In this document: positions 53,124-62,899 of the stretch, in pieces
Numbering within the stretch: position 1 is the first letter of the stretch
How the letters are laid out: each line of letters starts with the position of its first letter
Origin: Streptomyces sp. NBC_00370
GTDB lineage: Bacteria; Actinomycetota; Actinomycetes; Streptomycetales; Streptomycetaceae
DNA length: 64,000 bases
Reading direction: 5' to 3'
Assembly (NCBI RefSeq): GCF_036084755.1
Contig: NZ_CP107968.1
Span: 2,300,501-2,364,500 of the forward strand
Program-made: the position numbers and the translations under genes
Notes under the pieces: model-generated
The model's database searches: none
What the model was told of the DNA's origin: nothing
What the model saw: the letters and a program-made list of their open reading frames with translations, nothing else

Positions 53124-54038
53124 TCACGACTGCTCGTGCAGTCCGAGATTCTCGTAAATTTCGAGCGTCGCAGTGGAGTTGTTGAGTGTAATGAAGTGCA
53201 ACCCAGGAACTCCCTCGGAGAGGAGTCTCGCGCAGAACTCCGTCGCGAACCCGATGCCAATGGAGCGTACAGCGGCGGGATCATCCTTGACGGAGAGGAT
53301 CCGCTCTTTCAACTGGGCAGGGAAGACCGCTGTGCTGAGCTGTCGCAGCCGCTCCAGCTGTCCGACGCTGGTGACCGGCATGATCTCGGGAATGATCGGA
53401 GTCGCGCAACCCGCGGCGGCCACCCGGTCCCGCAGCCGCAGATATCCCTCGGGGTCGAAGAACATCTGGGTGATGGCGTAGTCGGCGCCCGCCCGGCACT
53501 TGTCGACGAAGTGCCGGGTGTCGCTCTCCCAGTCGGCCGAGCGCGGATGCATTTCCGGAAATGCCGCCACACCGACGCAGAAATCGCCGGACTCCTTGAT
53601 GAGCCTGACCAGTTCGGCGGCGTACCGCATGCCCTGCGGGTGCTCGACCCACTCGCCCATGGGGTCGCCGGGCGGATCGCCCCGCACCGCGAGGATGTTG
53701 CGGATCCCGGCGTCGGCGTACTGGCCGATCATGTTGCGCAGTTCGGCGACGGACTGGCCGACGGCGGTCAGATGGGCGACCGGGGTGAGCGTGGTGTCGG
53801 CGGCGATCTGCTGGGTGGCCTTGACCGTGCCGTCACGGGTGGAGCCGCCGGCGCCGTAGGTCACGGAGACGAAGCTCGGGGCGACCGACTCGATCCTGCG
53901 CAGCGCGTTCCAGAGGTTCCGCTCGCCCTTCGGGGTCCTGGGCGCCCAGAACTCGAACGAGTACGTCGGTCCCGACGCGAGCAGCTCACGCACCGTAGGC
54001 GCGTGGGTCGTCCAGGTCGATGGTGTGCCGAAGGCCAT
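53124..54038 (-). CDS. metF: Methylenetetrahydrofolate reductase
   Basis: A 304-residue flavoenzyme that reduces methylene-THF to methyl-THF for methionine synthesis. [18 protein letters not shown] holds the catalytic Glu, [15 protein letters not shown] and [12 protein letters not shown] are signatures, and [10 protein letters not shown] follows. TAACCT ends 6 bases before the ATG with no Shine-Dalgarno, so the mRNA is probably leaderless. It is 51 bases downstream of nothing else on its strand, thus monocistronic or first of two with the next membrane gene. Confidence 0.96.
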   Translation of the reverse strand: MAFGTPSTWTTHAPTVRELLASGPTYSFEFWAPRTPKGERNLWNALRRIESVAPSFVSVTYGAGGSTRDGTVKATQQIAADTTLTPVAHLTAVGQSVAELRNMIGQYADAGIRNILAVRGDPPGDPMGEWVEHPQGMRYAAELVRLIKESGDFCVGVAAFPEMHPRSADWESDTRHFVDKCRAGADYAITQMFFDPEGYLRLRDRVAAAGCATPIIPEIMPVTSVGQLERLRQLSTAVFPAQLKERILSVKDDPAAVRSIGIGFATEFCARLLSEGVPGLHFITLNNSTATLEIYENLGLHEQS

Positions 54039-54103
54039 AAGTGCAGGTTAGCGGTGTCCGCCGGACAGGCCCAGGCCGGCTGTACGGCGACGGCCGTGGC
54101 CGG

Positions 54104-54754
54104 TCACAGCTCGTGCTCCCTGACGCGCTTGGCGAGCGCGGCGGCAGCGGCGGCCGGGTCGTCGGCGTCCGTGACGGCCCGGACCACGACGATCCTGCGG
54201 GCGCCCGCTGCCAGTACCTCGTCGAGGTTGCTGGCGTCGATGCCGCCGATCGCGAACCAGGGGCGGTCCGTGCCGAGCCCCGCCGCGTACCGCACCAGGC
54301 CGAGGCCCGGCGCGTGCCGTCCCGGCTTGGTCGGGGTGGGCCAGCAGGGTCCTGTGCAGAAGTAGTCGACGCCCGGCTCGACGGCGGCGGCGGCCGCCTC
54401 GCTTTCGGCGTGGGTGGACCGGCCGATCAGCGGTTCGGCGCCGAGGATCGCGCGGGCGGCGGGCACGGGCAGGTCGCCCTGGCCCAGATGCAGCACATCG
54501 GCGCCGATCGCATGCGCCACATCGGCGCGGTCGTTCACCGCCAGCAGCGCTCCGTGCCGGCGGCAGGCGTCGGCGAAGACCTGGAGGTGGTCGAGCTCCT
54601 CGGCGGCCTCCAGGCCCTTGTCGCGCAGTTGGACGATGTCCACACCGGAGCTGAGGACGGCGTCCAGGAACTCCGGAAGGTCGCCCTGTCTCGTGCGGGC
54701 GTCCGTGCACAGATACAGCCGGGCGTCGGACAGCGGCGAGCGGGCAGTGGGCAT
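54104..54754 (-). CDS. thiE: Thiamine-phosphate synthase
   Basis: A 216-residue TIM-barrel enzyme joining the pyrimidine and thiazole halves of thiamine. [34 protein letters not shown] (cited as [10 protein letters not shown]) is the phosphate-pyrimidine site; [23 protein letters not shown] and [10 protein letters not shown] are typical. The ATG at 54754 gives the normal length; a GTG at 54799 is possible. It lies apart from thiO-thiS-thiG and on the other strand, with no riboswitch visible in front of it. Confidence 0.93.
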   Translation of the reverse strand: MPTARSPLSDARLYLCTDARTRQGDLPEFLDAVLSSGVDIVQLRDKGLEAAEELDHLQVFADACRRHGALLAVNDRADVAHAIGADVLHLGQGDLPVPAARAILGAEPLIGRSTHAESEAAAAAVEPGVDYFCTGPCWPTPTKPGRHAPGLGLVRYAAGLGTDRPWFAIGGIDASNLDEVLAAGARRIVVVRAVTDADDPAAAAAALAKRVREHEL

Positions 54755-54851
54755 TCCGGGGTCCCCCGTTGGTTCGGCGCCGTGCGGCGGCGTCGTCACA
54801 TCACAGCGGCCGCGGTGACCGCGGCGCCGCCGCACTGCGCGCGTGGTGTCG

Positions 54852-55217
54852 TCAGACGGCGAGCGCCTGGGCCCGGCGCTTCACCTCCGTGCCGCGATTC
54901 TCGCTGAGCGCCTGCGCGGGGGTGCCCGGCAGGCTCGGGTCGGGGGTGAAGAGCCATTCCAGCATCTCTTCGTCGGAGAAGTTGTCGTCCTTCAGGAGCG
55001 TCAGGGTACCGGCGAGGCCCTTGACGACCTTGTCGCCGTCGATGAAGGCGGCGGGCACCTGAAGCGCCCGGTTCTCCCCACGGCGCACGGCGATGAGCTG
55101 GCCTTCCTTCACCAGCTGCCGCACGCGCGTCACCTGGACATCGAGCATTTCCGCGATGTCCGGCAGGTAGAGCCAGGCGGGGACGAGCGCATCGATCTTC
55201 ATGTCAATCTCAGTCAC
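54852..55217 (-). CDS. Rv2175c-family DNA-binding protein
   Basis: A 121-residue protein matching the Rv2175c family. [42 protein letters not shown] (cited as [15 protein letters not shown]) is the winged-helix DNA-binding part; the C-terminal half ends [19 protein letters not shown]. In M. tuberculosis Rv2175c is phosphorylated by the adjacent kinase PknL; here a PASTA kinase lies about 4 kb away. CAGGCT ends 6 bases before the GTG, so it may be leaderless. Confidence 0.85.
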   Translation of the reverse strand: MTEIDMKIDALVPAWLYLPDIAEMLDVQVTRVRQLVKEGQLIAVRRGENRALQVPAAFIDGDKVVKGLAGTLTLLKDDNFSDEEMLEWLFTPDPSLPGTPAQALSENRGTEVKRRAQALAV

Positions 55218-55309
55218 AGGACAAGCCTGCCATCCCGGACTGACAGACGGTAGCGGGAAAGGGCGGCCGGGCCCGTCAGAGAGGCGTCAGCGACGGCACA
55301 GGAGGGCGC

Positions 55310-56530
55310 TCATCGGACGGCCTTCTTCAGGGGCAGGGCCGGATCGGCGACCAGTTCCGGGTCGAGCGCGGCGCCCGCCTCGATGAGTTTGCGGCCCTGG
55401 GTCAGATCCCGTGGCCGGCCGACGGCGAGCAGCGCGACCGCGACGCCGTCCCGCAGCCACACCACCGACCAGGCGGCGCTCGCCGGGTCGCCGCGCCACA
55501 CCAGGGTGTCGGCGGCGGCGTGATGGCCCGCGTACTGCACGAAACGGCCGAACTGCTCGGACCAGAAGTACGGCACCGGGTCGTAGACCCGCTCGCTCTC
55601 GCCGACGATCTGCGCGGCGACCGTGCGCGGCCCCTGGAGGGCGTTGTCCCAGTGGTGGACGAGCAGCCGCTCGCCGTAGCGGGCGGAGGGGAACGAGGCG
55701 CAGTCGCCGACCGCGTACACCCCGGGCGCCGAGGCCCGCAGCCGCTCGTCGGCGGCGATCGCGCCGTCGGGGCCGAGCGCGATGCCGGAGCCGGCCAGCC
55801 AGCCGGTCGCGGGCCGGGCGCCGATGCCGACGACGACCGCGCCGGCGGGCAGCTGGCGGCCGTCGGCGAGGATCACCGTGCCCGGTTCGACGCCGGTGAC
55901 CCGGGTGCCGGTCAGCAGCTCGGCGCCGCTCTCCGCGTACCAGTCGGCCATCGGAGTGGCGACCTCGGCGGGCAGGACGCCGGCCAGCGGCCGGTCGGCC
56001 GCCTCGACGACCGTCACGACACACCCGGCCTCGCGGGCGGCGGTCGCGAACTCCGCGCCGATCCAGCCGGCGCCGACCACCACGACCTCGTGCTGTCGCG
56101 CGAGCACCGGCCGCAGCCGCTCGGCGTCGTCCAGGGTGCGCAGCGTGTGGACACCGGCCACGCCCTCGGTGCCCGGCAGGACGATCGGCTCGGCCCCACA
56201 GGCGATGACGAGCACGTCGTACGGGACGGGCCCGGCGGCCGTGTCGACCTCGCGCGCCTGCGGACGTACGCCGGTGGCATCGACGCCGAGCCGCAGGTCG
56301 ACGCCGAGCGCGGCGAAGTCGATGTCGAAGGCGGAGCCCTCTGCGGTGCCGAGCAGCACCGCCTTGGACAGCGGCGGCCGGTCGTAGGGCGGATGCGCCT
56401 CGGCGCCGATCAGCGTGACGGGACCGCGGTGGCCGCTCTCCCGCAGCGCGACGGCGGTCTGCACGCCCGCCATGCCGGCGCCGACGATGACGACCCGGGG
56501 CTGTTCCGTCTGTCTCTGCTCATCGCTCAC
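55310..56530 (-). CDS. FAD-dependent ferredoxin reductase-type oxidoreductase
   Basis: A 406-residue protein. VVIVGAGMAGVQTAVALRESG binds FAD, VVVVGAGWIGAEFATAAREAG binds NAD(P)H, and GVYAVGDCASFPSARYG is the second FAD motif. The C-terminal domain resembles rubredoxin/ferredoxin reductases of oxygenase systems. No ferredoxin or P450 gene is close, so its electron partner is elsewhere. TAGGGT ends 6 bases before the GTG; it is divergent from thiO. Confidence 0.9.
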   Translation of the reverse strand: MSDEQRQTEQPRVVIVGAGMAGVQTAVALRESGHRGPVTLIGAEAHPPYDRPPLSKAVLLGTAEGSAFDIDFAALGVDLRLGVDATGVRPQAREVDTAAGPVPYDVLVIACGAEPIVLPGTEGVAGVHTLRTLDDAERLRPVLARQHEVVVVGAGWIGAEFATAAREAGCVVTVVEAADRPLAGVLPAEVATPMADWYAESGAELLTGTRVTGVEPGTVILADGRQLPAGAVVVGIGARPATGWLAGSGIALGPDGAIAADERLRASAPGVYAVGDCASFPSARYGERLLVHHWDNALQGPRTVAAQIVGESERVYDPVPYFWSEQFGRFVQYAGHHAAADTLVWRGDPASAAWSVVWLRDGVAVALLAVGRPRDLTQGRKLIEAGAALDPELVADPALPLKKAVR

Positions 56531-56647
56531 CCGGTCACCCTATGAGTTACCGGTCACCCGGTGCGGACGAGTCCGTGCAGCGAGCGGGCCACGGCGGGGC
56601 ACTCCCTTTCGACGCACGGCGGCACGGGGTTACGCTGGCGGCTGACA

Positions 56648-56748
56648 CTACCTCGCGGGAGCCCGGACGCATCGGGCTGAGAGGGAGGCTGCTGCGGCCT
56701 CCGACCGTACGAACCTGATCCGGGTCATGCCGGCGAAGGGAGGGGCTG
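56648..56748 (+). promoter_or_regulatory. TPP riboswitch
   Basis: The core elements are CGGGCTGAGAGGGAGG and ACGAACCTGATCCGGGTCAT with GCCGGCGAAGGGAG, matching the TPP (THI-box) aptamer. The last arm AAGGGAGGGG contains the Shine-Dalgarno for thiO, 8 bases before the ATG at 56756, so binding of thiamine pyrophosphate should mask the ribosome-binding site directly. Confidence 0.95.
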
Positions 56749-56755
56749 GACGCCC

Positions 56756-57955
56756 ATGCAGTCGTCTCACCCAACTCAGCCATCTCGTCCGGCCGGTGCC
56801 GATGTCCTGATCGTCGGGGGCGGGGTCATCGGTCTGGTCACGGCCTGGCGCGCGGCGCAGCGCGGGCTGCGGGTCACGGTCGCCGATCCGGCCCCCGGCG
56901 GCGGCGCGGCGCAGGTCGCCGCCGGGATGCTCGCCGCCGTCACCGAACTCCACTACGGCGAGCAGACGCTGCTCGGGCTCAACCTGGCGTCCGTGGAGCG
57001 CTATCCGGAGTTCGTCGCGGAGCTGGAGGCGGCGAGCGGCCGGGACACCGGCTACCGCACCTGCGGCACCCTCGCCGTCGCCCTCGACGCCGACGACCGC
57101 GCCCATCTGCGTGAACTGCACGCCCTCCAGCAGGGTTCGGGGCTGACGTCCGACTGGCTCAGCGGCCGGGAGTGCCGGCGCCTCGAACCGCTGCTCGCAC
57201 CCGGCGTACGGGGCGGGCTGCGGGTGGACGGCGACCACCAGATCGACCCCCGCCGGCTCACCGCGGCGCTGCTGGCGGCCTGCGAGCGTGCCGGTGTGGT
57301 GTTCCGGCGCCACTGGGTCGAACGGCTCGCGGTGGCGGCCGACCGGGCCGTCGGCGCCGTACTGGACGACGGCACCGAACTCGCCGCCGACCAGGTGGTG
57401 CTGGCGGCCGGCTCGCTCAGCGGGCGGCTCGCCGGGGTCCCGGCGGACGTGCTGCCGCCGGTGCGGCCGGTCAAGGGCCAGATACTGCGGCTGACCGTGC
57501 CGGAGCGGTACGCGCCTTTCCTGTCCAGGACCGTACGGGCCGTGGTGCGCGGCAGCGACGTGTATCTGGTGCCGCGCGAGAACGGCGAGCTGGTCGTCGG
57601 CGCGACGAGCGAGGAACAGGGCTGGGACACGACGGTCACGGCGGGCGGTGTGTACGAATTGCTGCGCGACGCGCATGAGCTGATCCCCGGCATCACCGAA
57701 CTGCCGCTGACCGAGACCCGGGCGGGTCTGCGGCCCGCGTCCCCCGACAACGCGCCGCTGCTCGGGCCGACCGCGCTGCCGGGGCTGCATCTGGCCACCG
57801 GCCACTTCCGCAACGGCGTGCTCCTCGCGCCGGTCACCGGCGACGCGCTGGCTGCCGTCCTGACCACGGGCGAACTTCCGCCCGAGGCGCGGCCGTTCAC
57901 CCCGCTCCGGTTCTCGCCTGCCGCCACCTCCGTACGTCAGGAGCAGCCCGTATGA
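56756..57955 (+). CDS. thiO: Glycine oxidase ThiO
   Basis: A 399-residue flavoprotein that oxidises glycine to iminoacetate for thiazole synthesis. VLIVGGGVIGLVTAWRAAQRG binds FAD (about residues 17-37); VVLAAGSLSGRLAGVP and the late ETRAGLRPASPDNAPLLGPT and TGHFRNGVLLAPVTGDAL are DAO-family motifs. It heads the thiO-thiS-thiG operon under TPP riboswitch control. Its stop overlaps thiS (ATGA). Confidence 0.95.
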   Translation: MQSSHPTQPSRPAGADVLIVGGGVIGLVTAWRAAQRGLRVTVADPAPGGGAAQVAAGMLAAVTELHYGEQTLLGLNLASVERYPEFVAELEAASGRDTGYRTCGTLAVALDADDRAHLRELHALQQGSGLTSDWLSGRECRRLEPLLAPGVRGGLRVDGDHQIDPRRLTAALLAACERAGVVFRRHWVERLAVAADRAVGAVLDDGTELAADQVVLAAGSLSGRLAGVPADVLPPVRPVKGQILRLTVPERYAPFLSRTVRAVVRGSDVYLVPRENGELVVGATSEEQGWDTTVTAGGVYELLRDAHELIPGITELPLTETRAGLRPASPDNAPLLGPTALPGLHLATGHFRNGVLLAPVTGDALAAVLTTGELPPEARPFTPLRFSPAATSVRQEQPV

Positions 57956-58176
57956 GCAGCGAAGCACGCACCGGCGTCAGGGTCTCCGTCAACGGCGAGC
58001 AGCGGGACCTCCCCGCCGCCACCACGCTCGCGACACTCGTGGCCGGCTTCACGGCCGCGCCGTCCGGTGTGGCGGCCGCCGTCAACGAGACGGTGGTGCC
58101 ACGCGGCCGGTGGTCCTCGACGCTCCTCGGGGACGGCGACCGCGTCGAGATCCTCACCGCCGTACAGGGAGGCTGA
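57952..58176 (+). CDS. thiS: Sulfur carrier protein ThiS
   Basis: A 74-residue ubiquitin-like protein ending in the required Gly-Gly (VQGG), which carries sulfur as a thiocarboxylate to ThiG. VSVNGEQRDLPAATTLATLV and AAAVNETVVPRGRWSSTLLGDGDRVEI (cited as GDGDRVEILTAVQGG) are typical. It overlaps thiO by four bases and thiG begins 6 bases later. Confidence 0.95.
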   Translation: MSSEARTGVRVSVNGEQRDLPAATTLATLVAGFTAAPSGVAAAVNETVVPRGRWSSTLLGDGDRVEILTAVQGG

Positions 58177-58980
<804 letters not shown>

Positions 58981-59036
58981 CACCCCGACCCGCCCTCTCC
59001 GGCTCAGGTCAGCCTCCCGGCGAGTGAGCCGGAGGG

Positions 59037-59323
59037 GCGCGCCGCTGTCGAAAGGGAGAGCGCGCGCAGGTCCGTGAGGAACGAGCGGACCGAGCACGGT
59101 CGACCGTCGACAGTGGCACAAGGCGCCCCGGAGGCGAACCGAGCCCCAAAAAAGGGTGTGCGCGCCGCTGTCGAAAGGGAGAGCGCGCGCAGGCCCGCGA
59201 GGTACGAGTGGGGCGAGCACGGTCGACCGTCGACAGGGGCTTAAAGCGCCCCGGAGGCGAACGCGCCCTTAAAAAGGGAGGCAGGGGCTTGAAGCGCCCC
59301 GGGGGCGAACCGAGCCCAAAAAA
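59037..59323. repeat. 123-bp tandem repeat, two and one-third copies
   Basis: Copy 1 is 59037-59159, copy 2 is 59160-59282, and a partial third copy is 59283-59323. Each full copy contains the perfect 12-bp palindrome ACGGTCGACCGT (59096-59107 and 59219-59230) and GTCGAAAGGGAGAGCGCGCGC, and ends in an A6 or A5 run. The 425-base thiG/kinase gap (58981-59405) holds this array, no gene, and the kinase's -10-like TAGACT at 59394-59399. Confidence 0.92.
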
Positions 59324-59405
59324 TACAGTCACGGGACGGCTGCAGTATTGCGACCGCTTTGCCCGCGGCTGGGGCTCCGTCCGACCCTGATCGTAGACTC
59401 GCGGC

Positions 59406-61379
59406 GTGGATACGACCCTCAACGACCCGATTGTCGGACAGGTGCTCGACGGCCGCTATCGCGTCGACGCGCGCATTGCCGTCGGCGGCATGGCGACGGT
59501 CTACCGTGCGGTCGACACCCGGCTCGACCGGGTTCTCGCCCTCAAGGTGATGCATCCGGCCCTCGCCACCGACGTGACGTTCGTGGAGCGTTTCATCCGT
59601 GAGGCCAAGTCCGTGGCCCGGCTCGCGCATCCCAATGTGGTCGCCGTCTTCGACCAGGGCGCCCAGGGCGCGTACGTGTATCTGGCGATGGAGTACGTCG
59701 CGGGGTGCACGCTGCGCGACGTCCTGCGGGAGCGCGGCGCGCTCCAGCCGCGGGCCGCGCTGGACATCCTGGAGCCGGTGCTCGCCGCGCTCGGGGCGGC
59801 GCACCGCGCGGGGTTCGTGCACCGGGACATGAAGCCGGAGAACGTGCTGATCGGGGACGACGGCCGGGTGAAGGTCGCCGACTTCGGGCTGGTCAGGACG
59901 GCCGGGGACGTGACGAACACGACCGGGACCGTGCTCGGCACGGTGTCGTATCTCGCTCCTGAGCAGATCGAGTCCGACGCGTCCGGCGCCGGGGTCGACG
60001 TGTACGCGTGCGGCGTTGTCCTGTACGAGATGCTGACCGGCGCGAAGCCGCACGGCGGCGGTTCTCCCGCCCAGGTGCTGTACCAGCATCTGAACGAGGA
60101 CGTGCCCCCGCCGTCGGCGCTGGTGCCGGCGCTCGCCGTCGAGCTGGACGGGCTGGTCGCGGCCACCACCGTCCGCGATCCGAGGGCCCGGCCGGCCGAC
60201 GCGGTGGCGATGCTGGCGCTGGTGCGTCAGGCGCGTGCCGCGCTCGACGACGCGCAGCTCGACGCCGTACCGCCGCGCGCCAAACCCGTACCCGACGGGC
60301 AGTCGGGCGCGGAGAACCGTACGTCCGTGCTGCCGCGCGCGTTCCCTGTCGACGGTGTCGCGGGGGTCGGCGGGGTGAACCGGACCAGCAGGCTGGAGAT
60401 GGCGTCCCCCGAGGGGCCGCCGCCGGGCCGGCCGCCGCGCGGGCAGGGTCATGGCGCGGGCCGGGGCCGTGGCCGGGCGGGCCGCGCGGGGGTGCCCCGG
60501 CGCGGGCTGATCGCGATGATCGTCGCCGCGCTGCTGGTGGTGGGGGTGGGCGCCGGTGTCTGGTACATCAACTCGGGCCAGTTCACCCGGGTCCCCGCGC
60601 TGCTGGGCCAGAGCGAGCAGACGGCGAAGAACAGACTCTCGGACGCCGGGCTCGACGCCAAGGTCACCCGGGACTTCAGCGACACCTTCAAGCGCGGCAC
60701 GGTCATGAAGAGCGATCCGGAGCCGCGCTCGCGCATCCGTGGTGACGGCCCGGTGACGATCGTCATCTCGCGCGGCCCGGAGATCGTCGACGTCCCCGAC
60801 CTGGAGGGGATGACCCTGGCCGAGGCCAGGACGGCGCTGAAGAAGGTGGGGCTGGCCTCGGGGACGATCTCGCGGTCCTTCGACGACGACCACGACCAGG
60901 GCACCGTCATCCGTTCGGACCCCGAGCCGGGCACGGAGGTACGGCCCGACAAGGGCATCGCGCTCGATGTGAGCAAGGGCGGCGCGATCGACGTCAGCGA
61001 CGTGACCGGCGAGTCCGTCGAGGACGCCACGGCGGAGCTGGAGGACAACGGCCTCAAGGTCAAGGTCGCGGCCGAGCGGGTGAACTCCGACGACGACGAG
61101 GGCGCGGTGGCCCGGCAGTCCCCCGGCGAGGGCGCCCAGCTGGCGGAGGGCGACACCGTGACGCTGACGCTCTCCAAGGGGCCGAAGCTGATCACGGTCC
61201 CCGATGTCACGGGCCGCTCGATCGACGACGCGCAGAGCGCGCTGGAGGACGCGGGCTTCGACGTCCGCGTCAAGCACAGCTTCCCGTTCATCGACGACAC
61301 CGTGGCCGAGCAGTCCGTCGAGGGCGGCGACACCGCGCCCGAGGGCAGCACGATCACGATCAAGACCGAGGGGCTCTAG
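59406..61379 (+). CDS. Ser/Thr protein kinase with four PASTA domains
   Basis: A 657-residue PknB-like kinase. Catalytic parts are GGMATVYRAVD (Gly-rich loop), the VLALKVMH lysine, HRDMKPEN (His at residue 139) and VKVADFGLVR. A basic juxtamembrane stretch leads to one helix at about residues 366-388, then four PASTA repeats outside the cell (beginning near FTRVPALLGQ, EIVDVPDLEG, AIDVSDVTGE and KLITVPDVTG). PASTA domains bind muropeptides or lipid II. The GTG follows TAGACT by 6 bases, implying a leaderless mRNA. Confidence 0.96.
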   Translation: MDTTLNDPIVGQVLDGRYRVDARIAVGGMATVYRAVDTRLDRVLALKVMHPALATDVTFVERFIREAKSVARLAHPNVVAVFDQGAQGAYVYLAMEYVAGCTLRDVLRERGALQPRAALDILEPVLAALGAAHRAGFVHRDMKPENVLIGDDGRVKVADFGLVRTAGDVTNTTGTVLGTVSYLAPEQIESDASGAGVDVYACGVVLYEMLTGAKPHGGGSPAQVLYQHLNEDVPPPSALVPALAVELDGLVAATTVRDPRARPADAVAMLALVRQARAALDDAQLDAVPPRAKPVPDGQSGAENRTSVLPRAFPVDGVAGVGGVNRTSRLEMASPEGPPPGRPPRGQGHGAGRGRGRAGRAGVPRRGLIAMIVAALLVVGVGAGVWYINSGQFTRVPALLGQSEQTAKNRLSDAGLDAKVTRDFSDTFKRGTVMKSDPEPRSRIRGDGPVTIVISRGPEIVDVPDLEGMTLAEARTALKKVGLASGTISRSFDDDHDQGTVIRSDPEPGTEVRPDKGIALDVSKGGAIDVSDVTGESVEDATAELEDNGLKVKVAAERVNSDDDEGAVARQSPGEGAQLAEGDTVTLTLSKGPKLITVPDVTGRSIDDAQSALEDAGFDVRVKHSFPFIDDTVAEQSVEGGDTAPEGSTITIKTEGL

Positions 61380-61385
61380 GCACCG

Positions 61386-61405
61386 GACAGGGCCTAGGCC
61401 CTGTC
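61386..61405. repeat. 20-bp perfect palindrome after the kinase gene
   Basis: The sequence centred on CCTAGG is an exact palindrome 7 bases after the kinase stop. It could be the kinase's terminator or an operator for the following endonuclease gene, whose -10-like TATCGT is at 61422-61427. Confidence 0.85.
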
Positions 61406-61434
61406 GGCTCCGGCCGCGAAGTATCGTGCTCCCC

Positions 61435-62289
61435 ATGCGTAACCCGGTCGGCGCCCATGTCCCTGTGGCCGGCGGTCTCGCCAAGGTGGGGCTCGCGTAC
61501 GCCGACGAGCTGGCCGCCGAGGCCGTCCAGGTCTTCGTCGCCAATCCGCGTGGCTGGGCGACCCCCATGGGCAGTCCGGCGCAGGACGAGGCGTTCCGGG
61601 CCCGGTGCGCTGCCGAGGCGATCCCGGTGTTCGTCCACGCGCCTTACTTGATCAACTTCGGCTCGCACACCGAGGCGACGGCGCGGATGTCGGTCGAATC
61701 GATGCGGCACAGTCTGCGGCGGGGCCGGGAGATCGGTGCGCGCGGCGTGGTGGTCCATACGGGCTCCGCGACCGGCGGCCGTTCGCGCGAGGTGGCTCTC
61801 GCGCAGGTGCGGCGGCTGCTGCTGCCGCTGCTGGACGAGCTGACCCACGACGACGATCCGTATCTGCTGCTGGAGTCGACGGCCGGTCAGGGCTTCTCGC
61901 TCTGCTCGACGGCCGACGACTTCGCCGCGTACTTCGCGGCGCTCGACTCCCACCCCAAGCTGGGCATCTGCCTGGACACCTGCCATATCTTCGCCGCCGG
62001 GCACGACCTCGCCGCCCCGCACGGCACACGGCGGACGCTGGATCTGCTGGTGGCCGCCGTCGGTGCGGGGCGGCTGCGGCTGATCCACGCCAACGACTCC
62101 AAGGACGTGGCGGGGGCGCACAAGGACCGGCACGAGAACATCGGCTCCGGACAGATCGGCGAGGAGCCGTTCCGTGAGCTGTTCCGGCATCCGGCGACCG
62201 AGGGGGTGCCGCTGGTGATCGAGACGCCGGGCGGCAAGGAGGGGCACGCGGCGGATGTGGAGCGGCTGAAGAAGCTCCGCGACGGATGA
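61435..62289 (+). CDS. nfo: AP endonuclease, endonuclease IV family
   Basis: A 284-residue TIM-barrel DNA repair nuclease that cuts 5' to abasic sites. Zinc-site motifs include FVHAPYLINFGS, VVVHTGSATGGRS, LLLESTAGQGFSL, ICLDTCHIFAAGHDL, LIHANDSKDVAGAHKDRHENIGSGQIG (cited as KDRHENIGSGQIG) and VIETPGG. TATCGT ends 7 bases before the ATG and there is no Shine-Dalgarno, so the mRNA is likely leaderless. Confidence 0.93.
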   Translation: MRNPVGAHVPVAGGLAKVGLAYADELAAEAVQVFVANPRGWATPMGSPAQDEAFRARCAAEAIPVFVHAPYLINFGSHTEATARMSVESMRHSLRRGREIGARGVVVHTGSATGGRSREVALAQVRRLLLPLLDELTHDDDPYLLLESTAGQGFSLCSTADDFAAYFAALDSHPKLGICLDTCHIFAAGHDLAAPHGTRRTLDLLVAAVGAGRLRLIHANDSKDVAGAHKDRHENIGSGQIGEEPFRELFRHPATEGVPLVIETPGGKEGHAADVERLKKLRDG

Positions 62290-62304
62290 ACCGGAGCCGA
62301 CGGA

Positions 62305-62321
62305 ATACCCCATGGGGGTAT
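62305..62321 (+). promoter_or_regulatory. CsoR-like operator overlapping a -10
   Basis: ATACCCC and GGGGTAT form a perfect 7-bp inverted repeat with a 3-base centre, 50 bases before the DUF4396 gene. It resembles the TACCCC/GGGGTA sites of CsoR-type copper repressors, and the TATACC at 62319-62324 could be the -10. Inference only. Confidence 0.5.
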
Positions 62322-62370
62322 ACCGTTGGACGGGTCGGCAGAAGACGTCGTCCCGTCACAGGGGGTTCCG

Positions 62371-62865
62371 ATGGATCACGAGCACGGCACCGGCCGGCCC
62401 GGCGCCCACCAGCACGGCGGTCACGCCCGCGCCGACTGGCCCATGGCCGCCCGGGCGACCCTGCACTGTCTCACCGGCTGTGCCATCGGCGAGATCCTCG
62501 GCATGGTGATCGGCACGGCCTTCGGCTGGGGCAACGTGGAGACCACGGTCCTCGCGGTCGTACTGGCCTTCTTCTTCGGTTACGCGCTCACCCTGCGCGG
62601 CATCCTGGCCGCCGGCGTCGCCTTCAAGGCGGCCTTCCGGGTGGCGCTCGCCGCCGACACGCTCTCGATCGCCGTGATGGAACTGATCGACAACGGGGTG
62701 ATCGCCCTGTGGCCCGGCGCGATGGAGGCCGGCCTGGCCGATCTGCTGTTCTGGGTCAGTCTGGCGCTGTCGCTGGCCATCGCCTTCGTCGTCACCACCC
62801 CGGTCAACAAGTGGCTGATCGGCCGGGGCAAGGGCCACGCGGTCGTGCACCAGTACCACCACTGA
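62371..62865 (+). CDS. DUF4396 membrane protein with His-rich N-terminus
   Basis: A 164-residue protein. The N-terminus MDHEHGTGRPGAHQHGGHA is rich in His and could bind metal; the next segment has LHCLTGCAIGEILGMVIG with a Cys pair in a helix. Three to four further membrane helices follow and it ends VVHQYHH. DUF4396 proteins are of unknown function. The ATG at 62371 has GGGGG upstream. The operator-like dyad suggests metal (copper) control. Confidence 0.85.
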   Translation: MDHEHGTGRPGAHQHGGHARADWPMAARATLHCLTGCAIGEILGMVIGTAFGWGNVETTVLAVVLAFFFGYALTLRGILAAGVAFKAAFRVALAADTLSIAVMELIDNGVIALWPGAMEAGLADLLFWVSLALSLAIAFVVTTPVNKWLIGRGKGHAVVHQYHH

Positions 62866-62899
62866 CGGCGGCCCCGGCCCCGCCCCGAGAGCTCCAGAC

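Noticed and set aside
54755..54799. Longer thiE form starting at GTG 54799
   Set aside because: The extra 15 residues do not look like ThiE and the shorter form has the usual length.
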